The notes beneath the pieces were generated by a model, which was given only the letters and a program-made list of their open reading frames with translations, made no database searches and was not told the DNA's origin. The translations under genes and the position numbers were made by a program. Shown here in pieces: positions 44,657 to 54,656 of a stretch of DNA of 64,000 bases (positions are counted from its first letter, which is position 1; each line of letters starts with the position of its first letter). The stretch spans positions 22,456-86,455 of the forward strand of contig MEGD01000029.1 in the NCBI GenBank assembly GCA_001725355.1, in the 5' to 3' direction. The DNA is from Novosphingobium sp. SCN 66-18 (GTDB lineage Bacteria; Pseudomonadota; Alphaproteobacteria; Sphingomonadales; Sphingomonadaceae).

Positions 44657-44876
44657 GATGGTATCTCCGTCTGAAGGAGAGACTCGATGCCAACAGATAT
44701 ACCGGCACGGCGCAAGGCGGCCCGAATGTGCTGTTCCTGTGGCACCACGTAAAGGGCCACCCAGCGGATAATGTGAGACGGAGCTGCTGGCACGGTGCGA
44801 TCTTTTCCGGATCACCGCGCTATGTTGCATTTGCGTAATCTTCATGACAGCGGCCGGCTCACCGGGCCGCCGATGT

Positions 44877-47279
44877 TCAGAACAGCAGGCGCTCCACGCC
44901 CATGACGGTCTGCCGTGCGGCCACGGCATCCGCGCCGTTCCGCCGCACCTTGCGGGTTTCGGCCAGCGGCAGGACGATGCGCAGGCCCGCGGCCGGCGCC
45001 GGCGCGGCTCCATCCCACCGCGACACGATGTCCAGACCATCCGCGCTAGCCGTCACCGTCACGCGCCACAGCGGCGGACGGGAAGCATCGGGCCAGCCTT
45101 CGCCTTCGTCGTGGAAGCCTTCCCATTCCAGCGTTCCCGTGGCCGGGGGATAGAGCAGCACCGCCGGCTCCATCGGCCTCGGCGCGAAACCGCCGGGGGC
45201 GATGTCGAGGAACACGCCGCTGCCTTCGCGGGCCAGCATCGGCGGCAGCCCTTCCAGCGGCGCGGCAAGCACATGGGATTGGCCGCCCGTGTGCCGGCGG
45301 TCATCACGCAGGTCGAACCAGTCGGCGCCGGCCGGACAGTGCACCGTGCGCTTCAGGGCCCCCTTGTCCATCGCCGGGGCGACAAGGAGATCGGGGCCGA
45401 GCAGGTAGTCGTCGCCATCCGTCCATGCGGCCGGATCGGACGGGAAATCGTGCCACAACGGGCGCGGCACCGGCTCGTAGTGGGCATGATGGCGCCAGAG
45501 CAGATGGCCAAGCTGCGGGATCAGCGTCTGCCGCAGCGCCATCAGCCGCACGATCGCCGGGGTCGTTTCCGGGTACATCCACGGTTCGTTGACCGTGCGA
45601 TCGGTGTTCCAGCTGTGGATCGAGAAGCGCGGCATGATAATGCCCGCCTGCACCCAGCGTAGCAGCAGTTCGGGTTCGGGCGCGGGGCCGGCGAAACCGC
45701 CGATGTCGTGCCCGTGGTTGGATACGCCCGACAACGCGAGGCCCAGGCCCATCTTCTGGTTGAAGCGCAGCGATTCCCAGCTGGTGTTGTTGTCGCCCGA
45801 CCACGTCTGCGCATAGCGCTGCATGCCCGCCATGCCCGATCGCGTGACGACATAGGGGCGATGGTGTGGATCGTGCGCCCGTTGCGCCTGGCGCGAGGCC
45901 CGCATCATCAGCAGCGTCTGCACCGGCCGTTCGGCGGCGGCCGGGCGGGGCGCGCCGAAACCGTCGATCCGCGCGCGCCGGTCCCATATCTCGTATTCGT
46001 TGTTGTCGTTCCAGGTGGAGGCGATGCCGTAGTCGAGCAGTTGCGCCGTCACCTGCCCGCGCCACCATGCCGCCGCATCGGGATTGGTGAAATCGACATA
46101 GGCGCCCAGTTCGTCCCAGAACTGGCATTCGATCGGATCGCCATCGGCGTCCTTGACGAACCAGCCTTTCGCCGCAAGCTCGGCGTAGTGCGGGTGATCG
46201 CGCAGCAGCGCCGGCTTGATGTTGGGCACCAGCCGCACGCCTGCCTTGGCGAAGGCGCGCACGAAGCCTTTCGCGTCGGGGAACTTGTCGGTGTTCCAGT
46301 GGAACACATAGCGCTTGTCGCCGATCGAGGTGTAGCCCGACGACAGGTGGAACGAGGTGCAGCCGATGTCGTGCTCTTCCAGCTTCGCCAGGAATTGCCC
46401 CATTTGCCGCTGCGCGTCGGGCGCGTCGGTATAGGTCATCGTCGAACCCGAATAGCCGAGCGCCCAGCCGGGCATCAGCGCGGGGCGGCCGGTCAGCCAG
46501 GTGAAGCGCCGCGTCACCTCGGCCGCGTCTGGCCCGGCGACCATGTAGTAATCGAGATCGCCCGATTCCGCGCGCATCGTGCGGTAGGGGCCATGATAAT
46601 TGTCGTATTCCTGCCCCAGATCGAACACCGGATCGGCGGTGGTATCATAGAACACGCCATGCGCGCTGCCATCATCGGCCACCACCAGCAGATAGGGGAT
46701 GGCCTTGTAGAGCGGGTCCGAGGACCGCGCGTCATAGCCCATGGGGTCGAGATTGGTCAGCCGCAGGCGACGTCCGGCACGGTCCATCGGGCCGGACCGT
46801 TCGCCAAGGCCGTAATAGCGCTCGCCCGGCTGGCGCGCGACGTAGTGATAGGTCGCCTCGTCCCACCAGCCGAAATTGTAGGGCTGGGTCGGGCGATCGG
46901 CGCTGATGACGGTCCAGCCGGCCTCCGACTGCCGCGACCATGTGCAGAGAAAACCGCCGCGCGCGATGGCGAGCCGCAGCCGCGTCGTCTCTATGGTGAT
47001 GTGGTCCGCATCCTCGCGCACCGTGAAGCCGGGCGTGGCGAAGCCCGAAACGTCCATGCGGTCGCGGCCCGGCTCGGCGATGTCGTCCTGCCCCGGCGCG
47101 ATCGCCCAGCTTGGCGGGGAAGTGACGGTCCCTTGCGCCAGCAGCAGCACGCGCACGATGTCTTCCTCCAGCACGAAGACATGCGCCACCGCGCCGGTAT
47201 CGGCGTGCAGCGTCACGCGCGCGCCGTCGCGCGCCGCGATCGAGAAGCGGGGAGGATGGGACAGGCGCGGCTTGGGCAT
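44877..47279 (-). CDS. GH31 alpha-glycosidase of the hexuronate locus
   Basis: 800 residues. The N-terminal beta domain (1-260) leads to a (beta/alpha)8 barrel with nucleophile D425 in WNDNNE (423-428) and acid/base D496 in WSGDNN, both standard for family GH31; HWNTDKFPDAKGFV and NHGHDIGGF are further family motifs. There is no signal peptide, so it acts in the cytosol on an imported oligosaccharide. It begins 3 bp after the ExuT-like transporter gene. Substrate candidates are alpha-linked uronate-containing sugars or xylosides/glucosides; the sulfoquinovose signature of the other GH31 enzyme (61818) is absent. Confidence 0.85.
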   Translation of the reverse strand: MPKPRLSHPPRFSIAARDGARVTLHADTGAVAHVFVLEEDIVRVLLLAQGTVTSPPSWAIAPGQDDIAEPGRDRMDVSGFATPGFTVREDADHITIETTRLRLAIARGGFLCTWSRQSEAGWTVISADRPTQPYNFGWWDEATYHYVARQPGERYYGLGERSGPMDRAGRRLRLTNLDPMGYDARSSDPLYKAIPYLLVVADDGSAHGVFYDTTADPVFDLGQEYDNYHGPYRTMRAESGDLDYYMVAGPDAAEVTRRFTWLTGRPALMPGWALGYSGSTMTYTDAPDAQRQMGQFLAKLEEHDIGCTSFHLSSGYTSIGDKRYVFHWNTDKFPDAKGFVRAFAKAGVRLVPNIKPALLRDHPHYAELAAKGWFVKDADGDPIECQFWDELGAYVDFTNPDAAAWWRGQVTAQLLDYGIASTWNDNNEYEIWDRRARIDGFGAPRPAAAERPVQTLLMMRASRQAQRAHDPHHRPYVVTRSGMAGMQRYAQTWSGDNNTSWESLRFNQKMGLGLALSGVSNHGHDIGGFAGPAPEPELLLRWVQAGIIMPRFSIHSWNTDRTVNEPWMYPETTPAIVRLMALRQTLIPQLGHLLWRHHAHYEPVPRPLWHDFPSDPAAWTDGDDYLLGPDLLVAPAMDKGALKRTVHCPAGADWFDLRDDRRHTGGQSHVLAAPLEGLPPMLAREGSGVFLDIAPGGFAPRPMEPAVLLYPPATGTLEWEGFHDEGEGWPDASRPPLWRVTVTASADGLDIVSRWDGAAPAPAAGLRIVLPLAETRKVRRNGADAVAARQTVMGVERLLF

Positions 47280-47282
47280 CGA

Positions 47283-48545
47283 TCAGGCCTTTGCGGGAAG
47301 GGTGAGGTGGCGGCGCAGCGCGATCAGCCAGACCGCGCCGATCAGGTCGAACAGGCCGAGGCAGGCGAACAGGGGCGCATAGCCGACCTTGTCCGCCAGT
47401 TGTCCGATCGCCAGCGAGAACAGCAGGCCGCCCGTCCACCCGGCCATGCCGACCAGGCCGTTGGCCTTGGCGACATCGGAGCGGGGAAAGACGTCGGCGG
47501 AAAGCGTGTTGATGAGAACCGAGATCATCTGGTGCGCGAAGCCGCCGACCGATAGCAGCGCGATGGCCAGCAGCGGATGCGCGACCAGACCGACCAGGCC
47601 CGGCCCGATCATCAGCACCGCGCCCAGGCAGATGCCGGCAATGCGCGATGCTTCCAGCGAAAGACCCCAGCGGCGCTGGAAAAATGGCGCCAGATAGCCG
47701 CCGATGATCCCGCCGGCATCGGCCGCCAGAAACGGCAGCCAGGCGAACAGCGCGATCTGCGTCAGGTCCATGTGGCGTTCGTGCGCCAGATAGAGCGGAA
47801 TCCAGAAGCTGAAGGTCTGCCAGGCCGGCTCCGCCAGAAAGCGCGGCACCGCGATGGCCCAGAAGCGCGGCGCGCTGATGATGGCGCGGATCGTGGTGTT
47901 GCCCGCGTCCGCATCCACCGCGCGCTGTCCGTCCGCGATCAGGCGCCGTTCCTCGGCCGTGACGGTGCGCGATTGCGCCGGCGGCCGATAGAGACGCCAC
48001 CACGCCAGCCCCCAGACCAGCCCGATCGCCCCTGTGACGAAGAAACCGGCCTGCCAGCCCCATTGCTTCGCGATCAGCGCCACCACCACGGGTGCGAGCG
48101 CGGCGCCGGCGGCGGTGCCGGCGTTGAACCAGCCGGTCGCGATCGAGCGTTCGCGATCGGGAAACCATTCGGCGATGGCTTTCATCCCCGCCGGGATCGT
48201 CGCCGCTTCCGCCATGCCCAGCAGGCCCCGGAACACCGCCAGCGAAAACCACCCGCGCGCGAAGGCATGGGCCATGTTGGCCAGCGACCAGGCGATGGCG
48301 AACAGGGCGAAGCCAGCGGTCAGACCGATTCGGTCGATAACCATTCCCGCAACCGGCTGCATCACCGTGTAGGCGATCTGGAAAGCGCCGACGATGTAGC
48401 TGTACTGCTGCGTCGAAATCGACAGTTCCTGCTGCAATTGCGGCGCCAGGACGCCCAGCGAATTGCGCGCGAGGTAGTTGATGACGGTGCCGACCATCAC
48501 CAGCAGCAGGATGCGGACGCGAACGGCGCGCCAGTTGATCGTCAT
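47283..48545 (-). CDS. MFS hexuronate-type transporter (ACS family, ExuT-like)
   Basis: 420 residues and about twelve membrane helices. The start RVRILLLVMVGTVINYLARNSLGVLAPQLQQEL, the FQIAYTVMQPVAGMVIDRIG segment and EWFPDRERSIATGWFNAGTAAGA match the anion:cation symporter family that includes ExuT and glucarate/galactonate carriers. It should import hexuronates across the inner membrane with protons. It lies between the ManD gene (77 bp upstream) and the GH31 gene, consistent with one operon. Confidence 0.88.
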   Translation of the reverse strand: MTINWRAVRVRILLLVMVGTVINYLARNSLGVLAPQLQQELSISTQQYSYIVGAFQIAYTVMQPVAGMVIDRIGLTAGFALFAIAWSLANMAHAFARGWFSLAVFRGLLGMAEAATIPAGMKAIAEWFPDRERSIATGWFNAGTAAGAALAPVVVALIAKQWGWQAGFFVTGAIGLVWGLAWWRLYRPPAQSRTVTAEERRLIADGQRAVDADAGNTTIRAIISAPRFWAIAVPRFLAEPAWQTFSFWIPLYLAHERHMDLTQIALFAWLPFLAADAGGIIGGYLAPFFQRRWGLSLEASRIAGICLGAVLMIGPGLVGLVAHPLLAIALLSVGGFAHQMISVLINTLSADVFPRSDVAKANGLVGMAGWTGGLLFSLAIGQLADKVGYAPLFACLGLFDLIGAVWLIALRRHLTLPAKA

Positions 48546-48622
48546 GGGCCTCTCCGGGATTTGCGGACGCGCATTTCTCCGCGCGCCCGCTTCGCGTCAT
48601 CGCGGCAGTATCGGCATGCGTG

Positions 48623-49831
48623 TCACCAGTTCCACATGGTTCCGTCCGCAAGGCGCGCGACGGGCAGGTAGGCAGGCTTGTAAGGGTATTTTGCGGCGAG
48701 ATCCTCGTCGATGTCGACGCCATGGCCTGGCGTTTCGCCGCACAGCAGGAAACCATCGGCGAAGGTATAGTCGTGCGGGAAGACCGCGTCGGTTTCCTCG
48801 GTGTGGCGCATGTATTCCTGGATGCCGAAGTTGGGCACCCAGGTGTCGAAGTGCAGCGCGGCGCCCATCGTCACCGGCGAAAGGTCGGTCGCACCGTGGC
48901 AACCGGTGCGGACCTGGTAAAGCGCGGCGAGATCGGCCAGCCGGCGCAGGTGCGTCACCCCGCCCGCGCCCACGATGGTCGCGCGGATGTAGTCGATCAG
49001 CTGGTTCTGGATCAGGTCGCGGGCGTCCCAGATCGTGTTGAAGATTTCACCGACGGCCAGCGGCGTGGTGGTGTGCTGGCGCACCAGCCGGAACGCTTCC
49101 TGGTTTTCCGCCGGGGTGCAGTCTTCGAGCCAGAACAGGCTGTAGGGCTCCAGCGCCTTGCCCAGCTGCGCCGCCTCCAGCGGCGTGTAGCGGTGGTGGC
49201 CATCGTGCAGCAGGTGGTAGTCGAAGCCATAGGTTTCGCGCAGCTTGTCGAACAGCTTCGGCACGTAGTTGAGCGCCTTGCGTGTGTCCCATCCGGTCAC
49301 GGAGGGCAGCGCGGCGTCGGCCGGTTCGTAATAGAGCTTGCCGCGCCCCACGCCATAGGCGTCCTTGATCCCCGGCACGCCGGTTTGCGCGCGGATCGCC
49401 TTGTAGCCAAGGTCGATGTAGTGGCCGACGGCATCGACCGTTTCGGCGATGTCGGCGCCGTTGGCGTGGCCATAGACCATCACCCCATCGCGGCTGCGCC
49501 CGCCCAGCAGCTGGTAGAGCGGCATCCCCGCCATCTTGGCCTTGATGTCCCACAGTGCCACGTCCACCGCCGCGATCGCGCGCATCGTCACCGGTCCGCC
49601 GCGCCAGTAGGCGCCGCGATAGAGGTACTGCCAGATGTCCTCGATACGGCGCGGGTCCATGCCGATCAGGCACGGGATCACGTGGTCTTCCAGATAGGAC
49701 ACGACGGCCAGTTCGCGCCCGTTCAGCGTGGCATCGCCAATGCCGTACACGCCCTGGTCGGTCACGATCTTCAGCGTGACGAAGTTCCGCCCGGGGCAGG
49801 TAACAATCACCTTGGCGGCTTCAATTTTCAT
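48623..49831 (-). CDS. manD: D-mannonate dehydratase, enolase superfamily
   Basis: 402 residues from the ATG at 49831; a much longer open reading upstream (to 50731) is antisense to the regulator. The metal ligands D210, E236 and E262 and catalytic H212 fall at exactly the positions known for ManD of Novosphingobium, in the contexts [19 protein letters not shown] and [16 protein letters not shown] supplies the late histidine. It dehydrates D-mannonate to 2-keto-3-deoxygluconate, the step after UxuB. It is the first gene of the minus-strand arm and diverges from the GntR regulator. Confidence 0.92.
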   Translation of the reverse strand: MKIEAAKVIVTCPGRNFVTLKIVTDQGVYGIGDATLNGRELAVVSYLEDHVIPCLIGMDPRRIEDIWQYLYRGAYWRGGPVTMRAIAAVDVALWDIKAKMAGMPLYQLLGGRSRDGVMVYGHANGADIAETVDAVGHYIDLGYKAIRAQTGVPGIKDAYGVGRGKLYYEPADAALPSVTGWDTRKALNYVPKLFDKLRETYGFDYHLLHDGHHRYTPLEAAQLGKALEPYSLFWLEDCTPAENQEAFRLVRQHTTTPLAVGEIFNTIWDARDLIQNQLIDYIRATIVGAGGVTHLRRLADLAALYQVRTGCHGATDLSPVTMGAALHFDTWVPNFGIQEYMRHTEETDAVFPHDYTFADGFLLCGETPGHGVDIDEDLAAKYPYKPAYLPVARLADGTMWNW

Positions 49832-49869
49832 GGAATCCCTCGCGATATGGCGGCCATATTGGTATGACG

Positions 49870-49899
49870 ACTTGACGGGTCGAATTTGGTCTGTCAAGT
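49870..49899. promoter_or_regulatory. Candidate operator between manD and the GntR gene
   Basis: The 99-bp divergent intergenic region holds an inverted repeat ACTTGAC-N16-GTCAAGT (49870-49876 and 49893-49899), with TTGGT half-sites on either side (49858-49862, 49885-49890, 49909-49913). FCD-type GntR regulators usually bind such symmetric sites near their own gene, so it is a likely autoregulatory and pathway operator. Confidence 0.5.
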
Positions 49900-49930
49900 T
49901 TTTTGAAATTGGTAAAGCCACGGAGGCGGC

Positions 49931-50686
49931 ATGAGTTCGACGGGATCGGCGCAGGAACGGCTTTATCAGGATTTGGCGCGCGCGTTGCTGGATGAACTGG
50001 CATCGGGCAAATACCCGGTGGGCGCACGCCTGCCGGCCGAGCGCGAACTGGCGGTGCGCTATAACGTGAGCCGGCCGACCGTGCGCGAGGCGATCATCGC
50101 GCTGGAAGTGCAGGGGCTGGTGGAAGTGCGCGTGGGCTCGGGCGCCTATGTCGTGCGGCTGCCCGGCGGCGATGACATGCCCGGCTTCAACGTCACCGCG
50201 TTCGAGCTGACCGAGGCGCGCCTGCTGGTGGAAGGCGAAACCGCCGCGCTGGCGGCCACCCAGATCACCGACGAGGAAATCGCCGAACTGGAAGAGCTGC
50301 TGCATGCCATCGCGCGCGAAAACCTCGATCCCGCCGGATCGGACAAGGCCGACCACAGTTTCCACGTCGCGATCGCCCGGGCCACGCGCAACAACGCCAT
50401 GATCGAGATCGTCGAGCGGCTGTGGAACCAGCGCTACACCTCGCCCGAAGCGTCGCTGCTGCACGAAAAGGCGCGCACCGCGAACATCAAGCCGGTGGTC
50501 GATGAACATACCGCCGTGCTGGAGGCGTTGAAGCGCCACGATCCGTCCGCCGCGCGCGCGGCGATGCGCGCGCATTTGTCCGCCGTGCTGGAAAGCCTGC
50601 TGTTCGCCACCGAGGAACGCGCCGTGGCCGAAGCCCGCCGCGCGGTGCAGGCCAAGCGCGATCGCTACGCGCGCGCCACCGCCTGA
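49931..50686 (+). CDS. GntR-family (FadR/FCD) regulator of hexuronate catabolism
   Basis: 251 residues. The N-terminal winged helix ([48 protein letters not shown]) is of the GntR type, and the C-terminal helical FCD domain carries the metal-site pattern D...H...H ([29 protein letters not shown]). This is the UxuR/ExuR subgroup; the effector is likely a uronate such as fructuronate or mannonate. It diverges from manD and leads the uxaC-uxuB arm, so it probably represses both arms. Confidence 0.87.
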   Translation: MSSTGSAQERLYQDLARALLDELASGKYPVGARLPAERELAVRYNVSRPTVREAIIALEVQGLVEVRVGSGAYVVRLPGGDDMPGFNVTAFELTEARLLVEGETAALAATQITDEEIAELEELLHAIARENLDPAGSDKADHSFHVAIARATRNNAMIEIVERLWNQRYTSPEASLLHEKARTANIKPVVDEHTAVLEALKRHDPSAARAAMRAHLSAVLESLLFATEERAVAEARRAVQAKRDRYARATA

Positions 50687-50724
50687 AAATACTGGCTGAA
50701 GCCCAGAAAGACATAGCCGAACCC

Positions 50725-52140
50725 ATGCCACGATCCCTTGAACTGCATCCCGATCGCCTGCTGCCGGCCGACCCTTCGGTCCGTGCCCTGGCGCGCGCCT
50801 TGTATGCCGATATCGCGGACCTGCCGATCGTCAGCCCGCACGGCCACACCGATCCCCGCTGGTTCGCGGACAACGCGCCGTTCGGCAACGCCACCAATCT
50901 GCTGCTGGTGCCCGATCACTACGTGTTCCGCATGCTTTATTCGCAGGGCGTCGCACTCGAGGATCTGGGCGTGCGCAATCCCGGCGTCGATCCGCGCGCG
51001 GCCTGGCGGCTGTTCGCCGAACGCTATTATCTGTTCCGGGGCACGCCATCGCGCATGTGGCTCGACTGGGTCTTTGCCGAGGCTTTCGGCATGGGCGTGC
51101 AACTGGAGGCCGAGACCGCCGACCTCTATTTCGACACGATCACCGAAATGCTCGCGACCGACAGCTTCCGCCCGCGCGCGCTGTTCGACCGCTATGGCAT
51201 CGAAGTGATCGCCACGACCGAAAGCCCGCTCGATACGCTGGAGCACCATGCCGCGATCCGTGCGGAGAACGCGCGGGCAGGCGGCTGGCAGGGCCGGGTG
51301 ATTACCGCCTATCGCCCGGACCCGGTGGTCGATCCCGAGTTCGAAGGCTTTTCCGCCAATCTCGATGCGCTGTCCGCGCTCACTGGCGAGGACTGCCGCA
51401 CGTGGCGCGGCTATCTGGCCGCGCATCGCCAGCGCCGCGCCTTCTTCGCGCAGATGGGCGCCACCAGCACCGACCACGGCCATCCCACCGCGCAGACCGC
51501 CGATCTTTCCCCGGCCGAGGCCGAGGCGCTGTTCGGCAAGGTCTCGACCGGTGCATTCACCCCCGCCGAGGCGGAACTGTTCCGCGCCCAGATGCTGACC
51601 GAAATGGCGGCGATGAGCTGTGACGACGGGCTGGTCATGCAGATCCACCCCGGATCGTTCCGCAACCACAACGCGCCGCTTTTCGAACGCTTGGGCCGGG
51701 ACAAGGGAGCCGACATCCCCACGCGCACCGACTATGTCCACGCGCTCAAGCCGCTGCTCGACCGCTTCGGCAACGCGCGCGATCTTTCGATCATCCTCTT
51801 CACGCTGGATGAAAGCGCCTACGCCCGCGAACTGGCGCCGCTGGCCGGGCACTATCCCTGCCTCCGGCTCGGCCCGGCGTGGTGGTTCCATGATAGCCCG
51901 GAAGGGATGCGCCGTTTCCGCCTGATGACCACGGAAACCGCCGGTTTCTACAACACCGTGGGCTTCAACGACGATACCCGCGCGTTCCTGTCGATCCCCG
52001 CGCGGCATGACGTTGCCCGGCGCATCGATTGCGGCTTCCTGGCGCAGCTTGTGGCGGAACATCGCATCGAGGACTGGGAAGCGGCGGAGCTTGCGCGCGA
52101 TCTCACCTACAATCTCGCCAAGCGGGCCTACAAACTCTGA
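50725..52140 (+). CDS. uxaC: Uronate isomerase
   Basis: 471 residues, the usual UxaC length. Family motifs include [21 protein letters not shown] with metal-binding [53 protein letters not shown] and the late [13 protein letters not shown]. It interconverts glucuronate/fructuronate and galacturonate/tagaturonate, the entry step of the pathway, in the cytosol. It lies 38 bp after the GntR gene and 17 bp ahead of uxuB. Confidence 0.93.
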   Translation: MPRSLELHPDRLLPADPSVRALARALYADIADLPIVSPHGHTDPRWFADNAPFGNATNLLLVPDHYVFRMLYSQGVALEDLGVRNPGVDPRAAWRLFAERYYLFRGTPSRMWLDWVFAEAFGMGVQLEAETADLYFDTITEMLATDSFRPRALFDRYGIEVIATTESPLDTLEHHAAIRAENARAGGWQGRVITAYRPDPVVDPEFEGFSANLDALSALTGEDCRTWRGYLAAHRQRRAFFAQMGATSTDHGHPTAQTADLSPAEAEALFGKVSTGAFTPAEAELFRAQMLTEMAAMSCDDGLVMQIHPGSFRNHNAPLFERLGRDKGADIPTRTDYVHALKPLLDRFGNARDLSIILFTLDESAYARELAPLAGHYPCLRLGPAWWFHDSPEGMRRFRLMTTETAGFYNTVGFNDDTRAFLSIPARHDVARRIDCGFLAQLVAEHRIEDWEAAELARDLTYNLAKRAYKL

Positions 52141-52157
52141 CCTGACGGGATCGCTTG

Positions 52158-53528
52158 ATGAGACTTTCCGCCGCTACCGCCAGCCGCCTGTCCGCCGATG
52201 TCGTCCGGCCCGGCTACGACCGCACTGTGCAGGCGGTGGGGATCGTCCACTTCGGCATCGGCGCGTTCCACCGCGCGCATCAGGCGTGGTACACCGACCT
52301 TGCCATGGGGCATGGCGATCGCGACTGGATGATTACCGGCGTGTCGCTGCGGTCGGCCGATGTCGCCACGCAGATGAACCCGCAGGACGGGCTTTACACG
52401 CTGAGCGAACGGTCCGCCGCGGGCATCGGGGTGCGACTGGTCGGATCGGTGCGGCGCGTGCTGGTGGCCAGCGAGCAACCGGAAGCGGTGATCGCCGAGC
52501 TGGCCGCGCCTTCCACGCGGATCGCCAGCTTCACCGTGACGGAGAAGGGCTATTGCCGCGCGGCGGACGGCTCGCTCGATTTCAGCCTCGCCCATTCGCA
52601 GAGCCTCTACTATTTCGTGACGCAGGGGCTGCGTCGCCGCCGCGATGCCGGATTGCCGGGGCTGACGCTGCTGTCGTGCGACAATCTTGCCGACAACGGG
52701 CGTCAGCTCGAGGTGCTCATGCAGGCCTATATCGCGCGGCACGAACCGGACCTGCTCGACTGGTTCGCGGACAACTGCGCGTGCCCGGCGACGATGATCG
52801 ACCGGATCGTGCCGGCGACGACCGACGCCGACCGCAAGGCGGTGGCCGGGATTTCCGGGCTCGACGATGCCGCCGCCGTCGTCACCGAACCGTTCAGCCA
52901 GTGGGTCATCGAAGACCGCTTCGCCGGTCCGCGCCCGCGCTGGGACGCGGTGGGCGCGGAACTGGTGGCCGATGTCGCCCCCTACGAAACGGCCAAGCTG
53001 CGCATGCTCAACGGTGCGCATTCGGCGCTGGCCTATCGCGGGTTGCTGGCGGGGTATGGCTATGTCCACGAGGCGATCGCCGATCCCGACCTGCGTGCCA
53101 TGGTCGAACGCCTGATGCGGGAGGAGGCCGCGCCCACGATCGCCGCCGCGCCGGGGCAGGACTTGCCGGCCTATGCCGCGGCGCTGGTCGAACGCTTCGC
53201 CAATCCCGCGCTCAACCACCGGCTGCTTCAGATCGCGATGGATGGCAGCCAGAAGATTCCGCAACGCTGGCTGGAAACGCTGGCTGCTAACCAGCGGCAG
53301 GGTCGGTCCTGCCCGGCGATCCTTTCCGCGATCAACGCCTGGATGAACCATGTGCGCGGCGACAATAGCGCCGCCTGGGGGCCGGTGGACGATCCGATGG
53401 CGGATCGCCTGCGCGCCGTGTGGCGGGCAGGCGATCGCTCCGCTGTCGCGCGGGCGCTGTTCGGCGCGGGCGGGCTGTTCGCGCAGACCTGGACCGCCAC
53501 CGACAAGGATCTCGCGGCCCTTTCGTAG
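52158..53528 (+). CDS. uxuB: Mannitol dehydrogenase-family fructuronate reductase
   Basis: 456 residues from the ATG at 52158 (an adjacent TTG at 52155 is in frame). The Rossmann motif GIVHFGIGAFHRAHQAWYTD, LSCDNLADNG, the catalytic lysine region ETAKLRMLNGAHSALAYRG and the C-terminal helical domain are typical of long-chain mannitol dehydrogenases including UxuB. It reduces D-fructuronate to D-mannonate with NADH, linking UxaC to ManD. Mannitol or tagaturonate would be alternatives, but the neighbours favour fructuronate. It converges on the monooxygenase gene with a 17-bp gap. Confidence 0.9.
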   Translation: MRLSAATASRLSADVVRPGYDRTVQAVGIVHFGIGAFHRAHQAWYTDLAMGHGDRDWMITGVSLRSADVATQMNPQDGLYTLSERSAAGIGVRLVGSVRRVLVASEQPEAVIAELAAPSTRIASFTVTEKGYCRAADGSLDFSLAHSQSLYYFVTQGLRRRRDAGLPGLTLLSCDNLADNGRQLEVLMQAYIARHEPDLLDWFADNCACPATMIDRIVPATTDADRKAVAGISGLDDAAAVVTEPFSQWVIEDRFAGPRPRWDAVGAELVADVAPYETAKLRMLNGAHSALAYRGLLAGYGYVHEAIADPDLRAMVERLMREEAAPTIAAAPGQDLPAYAAALVERFANPALNHRLLQIAMDGSQKIPQRWLETLAANQRQGRSCPAILSAINAWMNHVRGDNSAAWGPVDDPMADRLRAVWRAGDRSAVARALFGAGGLFAQTWTATDKDLAALS

Positions 53529-53545
53529 ACGATCCCTTCCCGACC

Positions 53546-54631
53546 TCAGATCGCCAGCGGGCCGTGCGCGATATGCGGCAGCACGTGGCGCGCGAACAGG
53601 TCTGCTTCCTGTGCGTGCGGATAGCCCGAAAGGATGAAGGCCTCGATCCCTTCGGCCTGATAGGCGCGCAGCTTGGCCAGCACCTGATCGGGCGTGCCGA
53701 CGATGGCGGCGCCGCAACCCGATCGCGCCCGGCCGATTCCGGTCCACAGGTTGTCCTCCACGAAGCCGTCGCCGCCGGCCGCGCCGCGCAGCTCGCTCTG
53801 GCGCTGGACGCCGTAGTTCGCGGCATCGAGCGACTTTTCGCGGATCGCCTTGCCGGCATCGTCATCCAGCTTCGAGAGCAGGCGATCGGCATAGGCGCGC
53901 GCCTCTTCCTCGGTCTCGCGCACGACGACGTGCGCGCGGTAGCCGAAGCGCAGGGTGCGCCCGAAACGGGTTGCGCGCGCTGTCATGTCGGCAATGGTTT
54001 CGCGCACCTTGTCCATGGTGTCGGGCCACATCAGATAGACGTCGCAGCCTTCGGCCGCACATTCGCGCGCATCTTCGCTCAGCCCGCCGAAATAGAAGGC
54101 CGGGCAGCGGCCGGAAAGCGTCGCGATGCGCGGCGGATCGAGCTTCAGCTTGTAGAACTCGCCGTCGAAATCCAGATGCTCCCCGTTCAGCAGGGTGCGG
54201 ACGATCTTCATCACCTCGGTCGCGCGGCGATAGCGCGGACCCGAAGCCAGCGTTTCGCCGGGCATGTCGGACGAGATGATATTGACATTCAGCCGCCCGC
54301 CCGTGCCGGCCGCGTTGGGACCGAGGATGCGGTCGAGCGTGGCGATGCGGCGGGCAAGCTGCGGCGGCCAGTCCTCGCCGATCCGGGTCGCCCAGAGCAG
54401 CTTGATCTTGTGGACTTGCGTGGCCACCGCGGCGGCAAAGGCGGTCGTGTCCAGCCCGAGCTGATAGCCCGACGGCAGGAGGATGTTGTCGAAGCCGCCT
54501 TCTTCCGCGCGCAGCACGATGTTGCGGCAGTGTTCCCAGCTTGATTGCAGATAGGGATCGGGAACGCCCAGGAACTCGTAGTCATCATCGCAAAGCGCCG
54601 AAAACCAGGCGATTTCGCATTGCTGGGTCAT
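53546..54631 (-). CDS. ssuD: SsuD/SmoC-like FMNH2-dependent sulfonate monooxygenase
   Basis: 361 residues from the ATG at 54631, with GGAGG upstream. The luciferase-like barrel shows AWFSALCDDDYEFLG, LLWATRIGEDWPPQLARRIATLDR, GGRLNVNIISSDMPGE, FYFGGLSEDARECAAEG, FGYRAHVVVRETEEEARAYADRLLSKLDDD and IVGTPDQV...FILSGYPH, the order and motifs of SsuD, including the R-x-H pair in the sulfonate pocket. Enzymes of this branch cut C-S bonds of alkanesulfonates; the SmoC branch desulfonates sulfoquinovose to 6-oxo-glucose and sulfite. Location beside a sulfoquinovosidase supports that substrate. Its flavin reductase partner is not in this window. Confidence 0.82.
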   Translation of the reverse strand: MTQQCEIAWFSALCDDDYEFLGVPDPYLQSSWEHCRNIVLRAEEGGFDNILLPSGYQLGLDTTAFAAAVATQVHKIKLLWATRIGEDWPPQLARRIATLDRILGPNAAGTGGRLNVNIISSDMPGETLASGPRYRRATEVMKIVRTLLNGEHLDFDGEFYKLKLDPPRIATLSGRCPAFYFGGLSEDARECAAEGCDVYLMWPDTMDKVRETIADMTARATRFGRTLRFGYRAHVVVRETEEEARAYADRLLSKLDDDAGKAIREKSLDAANYGVQRQSELRGAAGGDGFVEDNLWTGIGRARSGCGAAIVGTPDQVLAKLRAYQAEGIEAFILSGYPHAQEADLFARHVLPHIAHGPLAI

Positions 54632-54656
54632 TGTCTTGCCTCCTCAGCGCCGCCCT

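Larger units (their letters stand above)
16950..44840. mobile_element. Accessory island at tRNA-Arg, mobilisable-element type, integrase dead
   Basis: The left boundary is clear: a truncated tRNA copy, then AT-rich sequence unlike the flanks. The right boundary is approximate, between the broken integrase (ending 44656) and the GH31 gene (44877). Inside are DUF932 and ArdC-type genes, a recombinase-operon insertion, a nuclease-like/patatin/metallo-beta-lactamase cargo, DUF736, DUF2493, TraD, a MobF relaxase and a lytic transglycosylase. There is no full type IV secretion set, so it resembles an integrated mobilisable element or plasmid fragment. No 3' tRNA copy was seen at the right edge, so the right limit and unity of the island are inference. 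Confidence 0.65.

Noticed and set aside
44657-44876. A right-hand attachment site matching the 3' half of tRNA-Arg
   Set aside because: I looked for the T-arm and acceptor sequence here and did not find it, so the right boundary stays approximate.
49832-50731. N-terminal extension of the mannonate dehydratase reading to 702 codons
   Set aside because: It is antisense to the GntR gene; the 402-residue form from 49831 places the metal ligands at the known ManD numbers.
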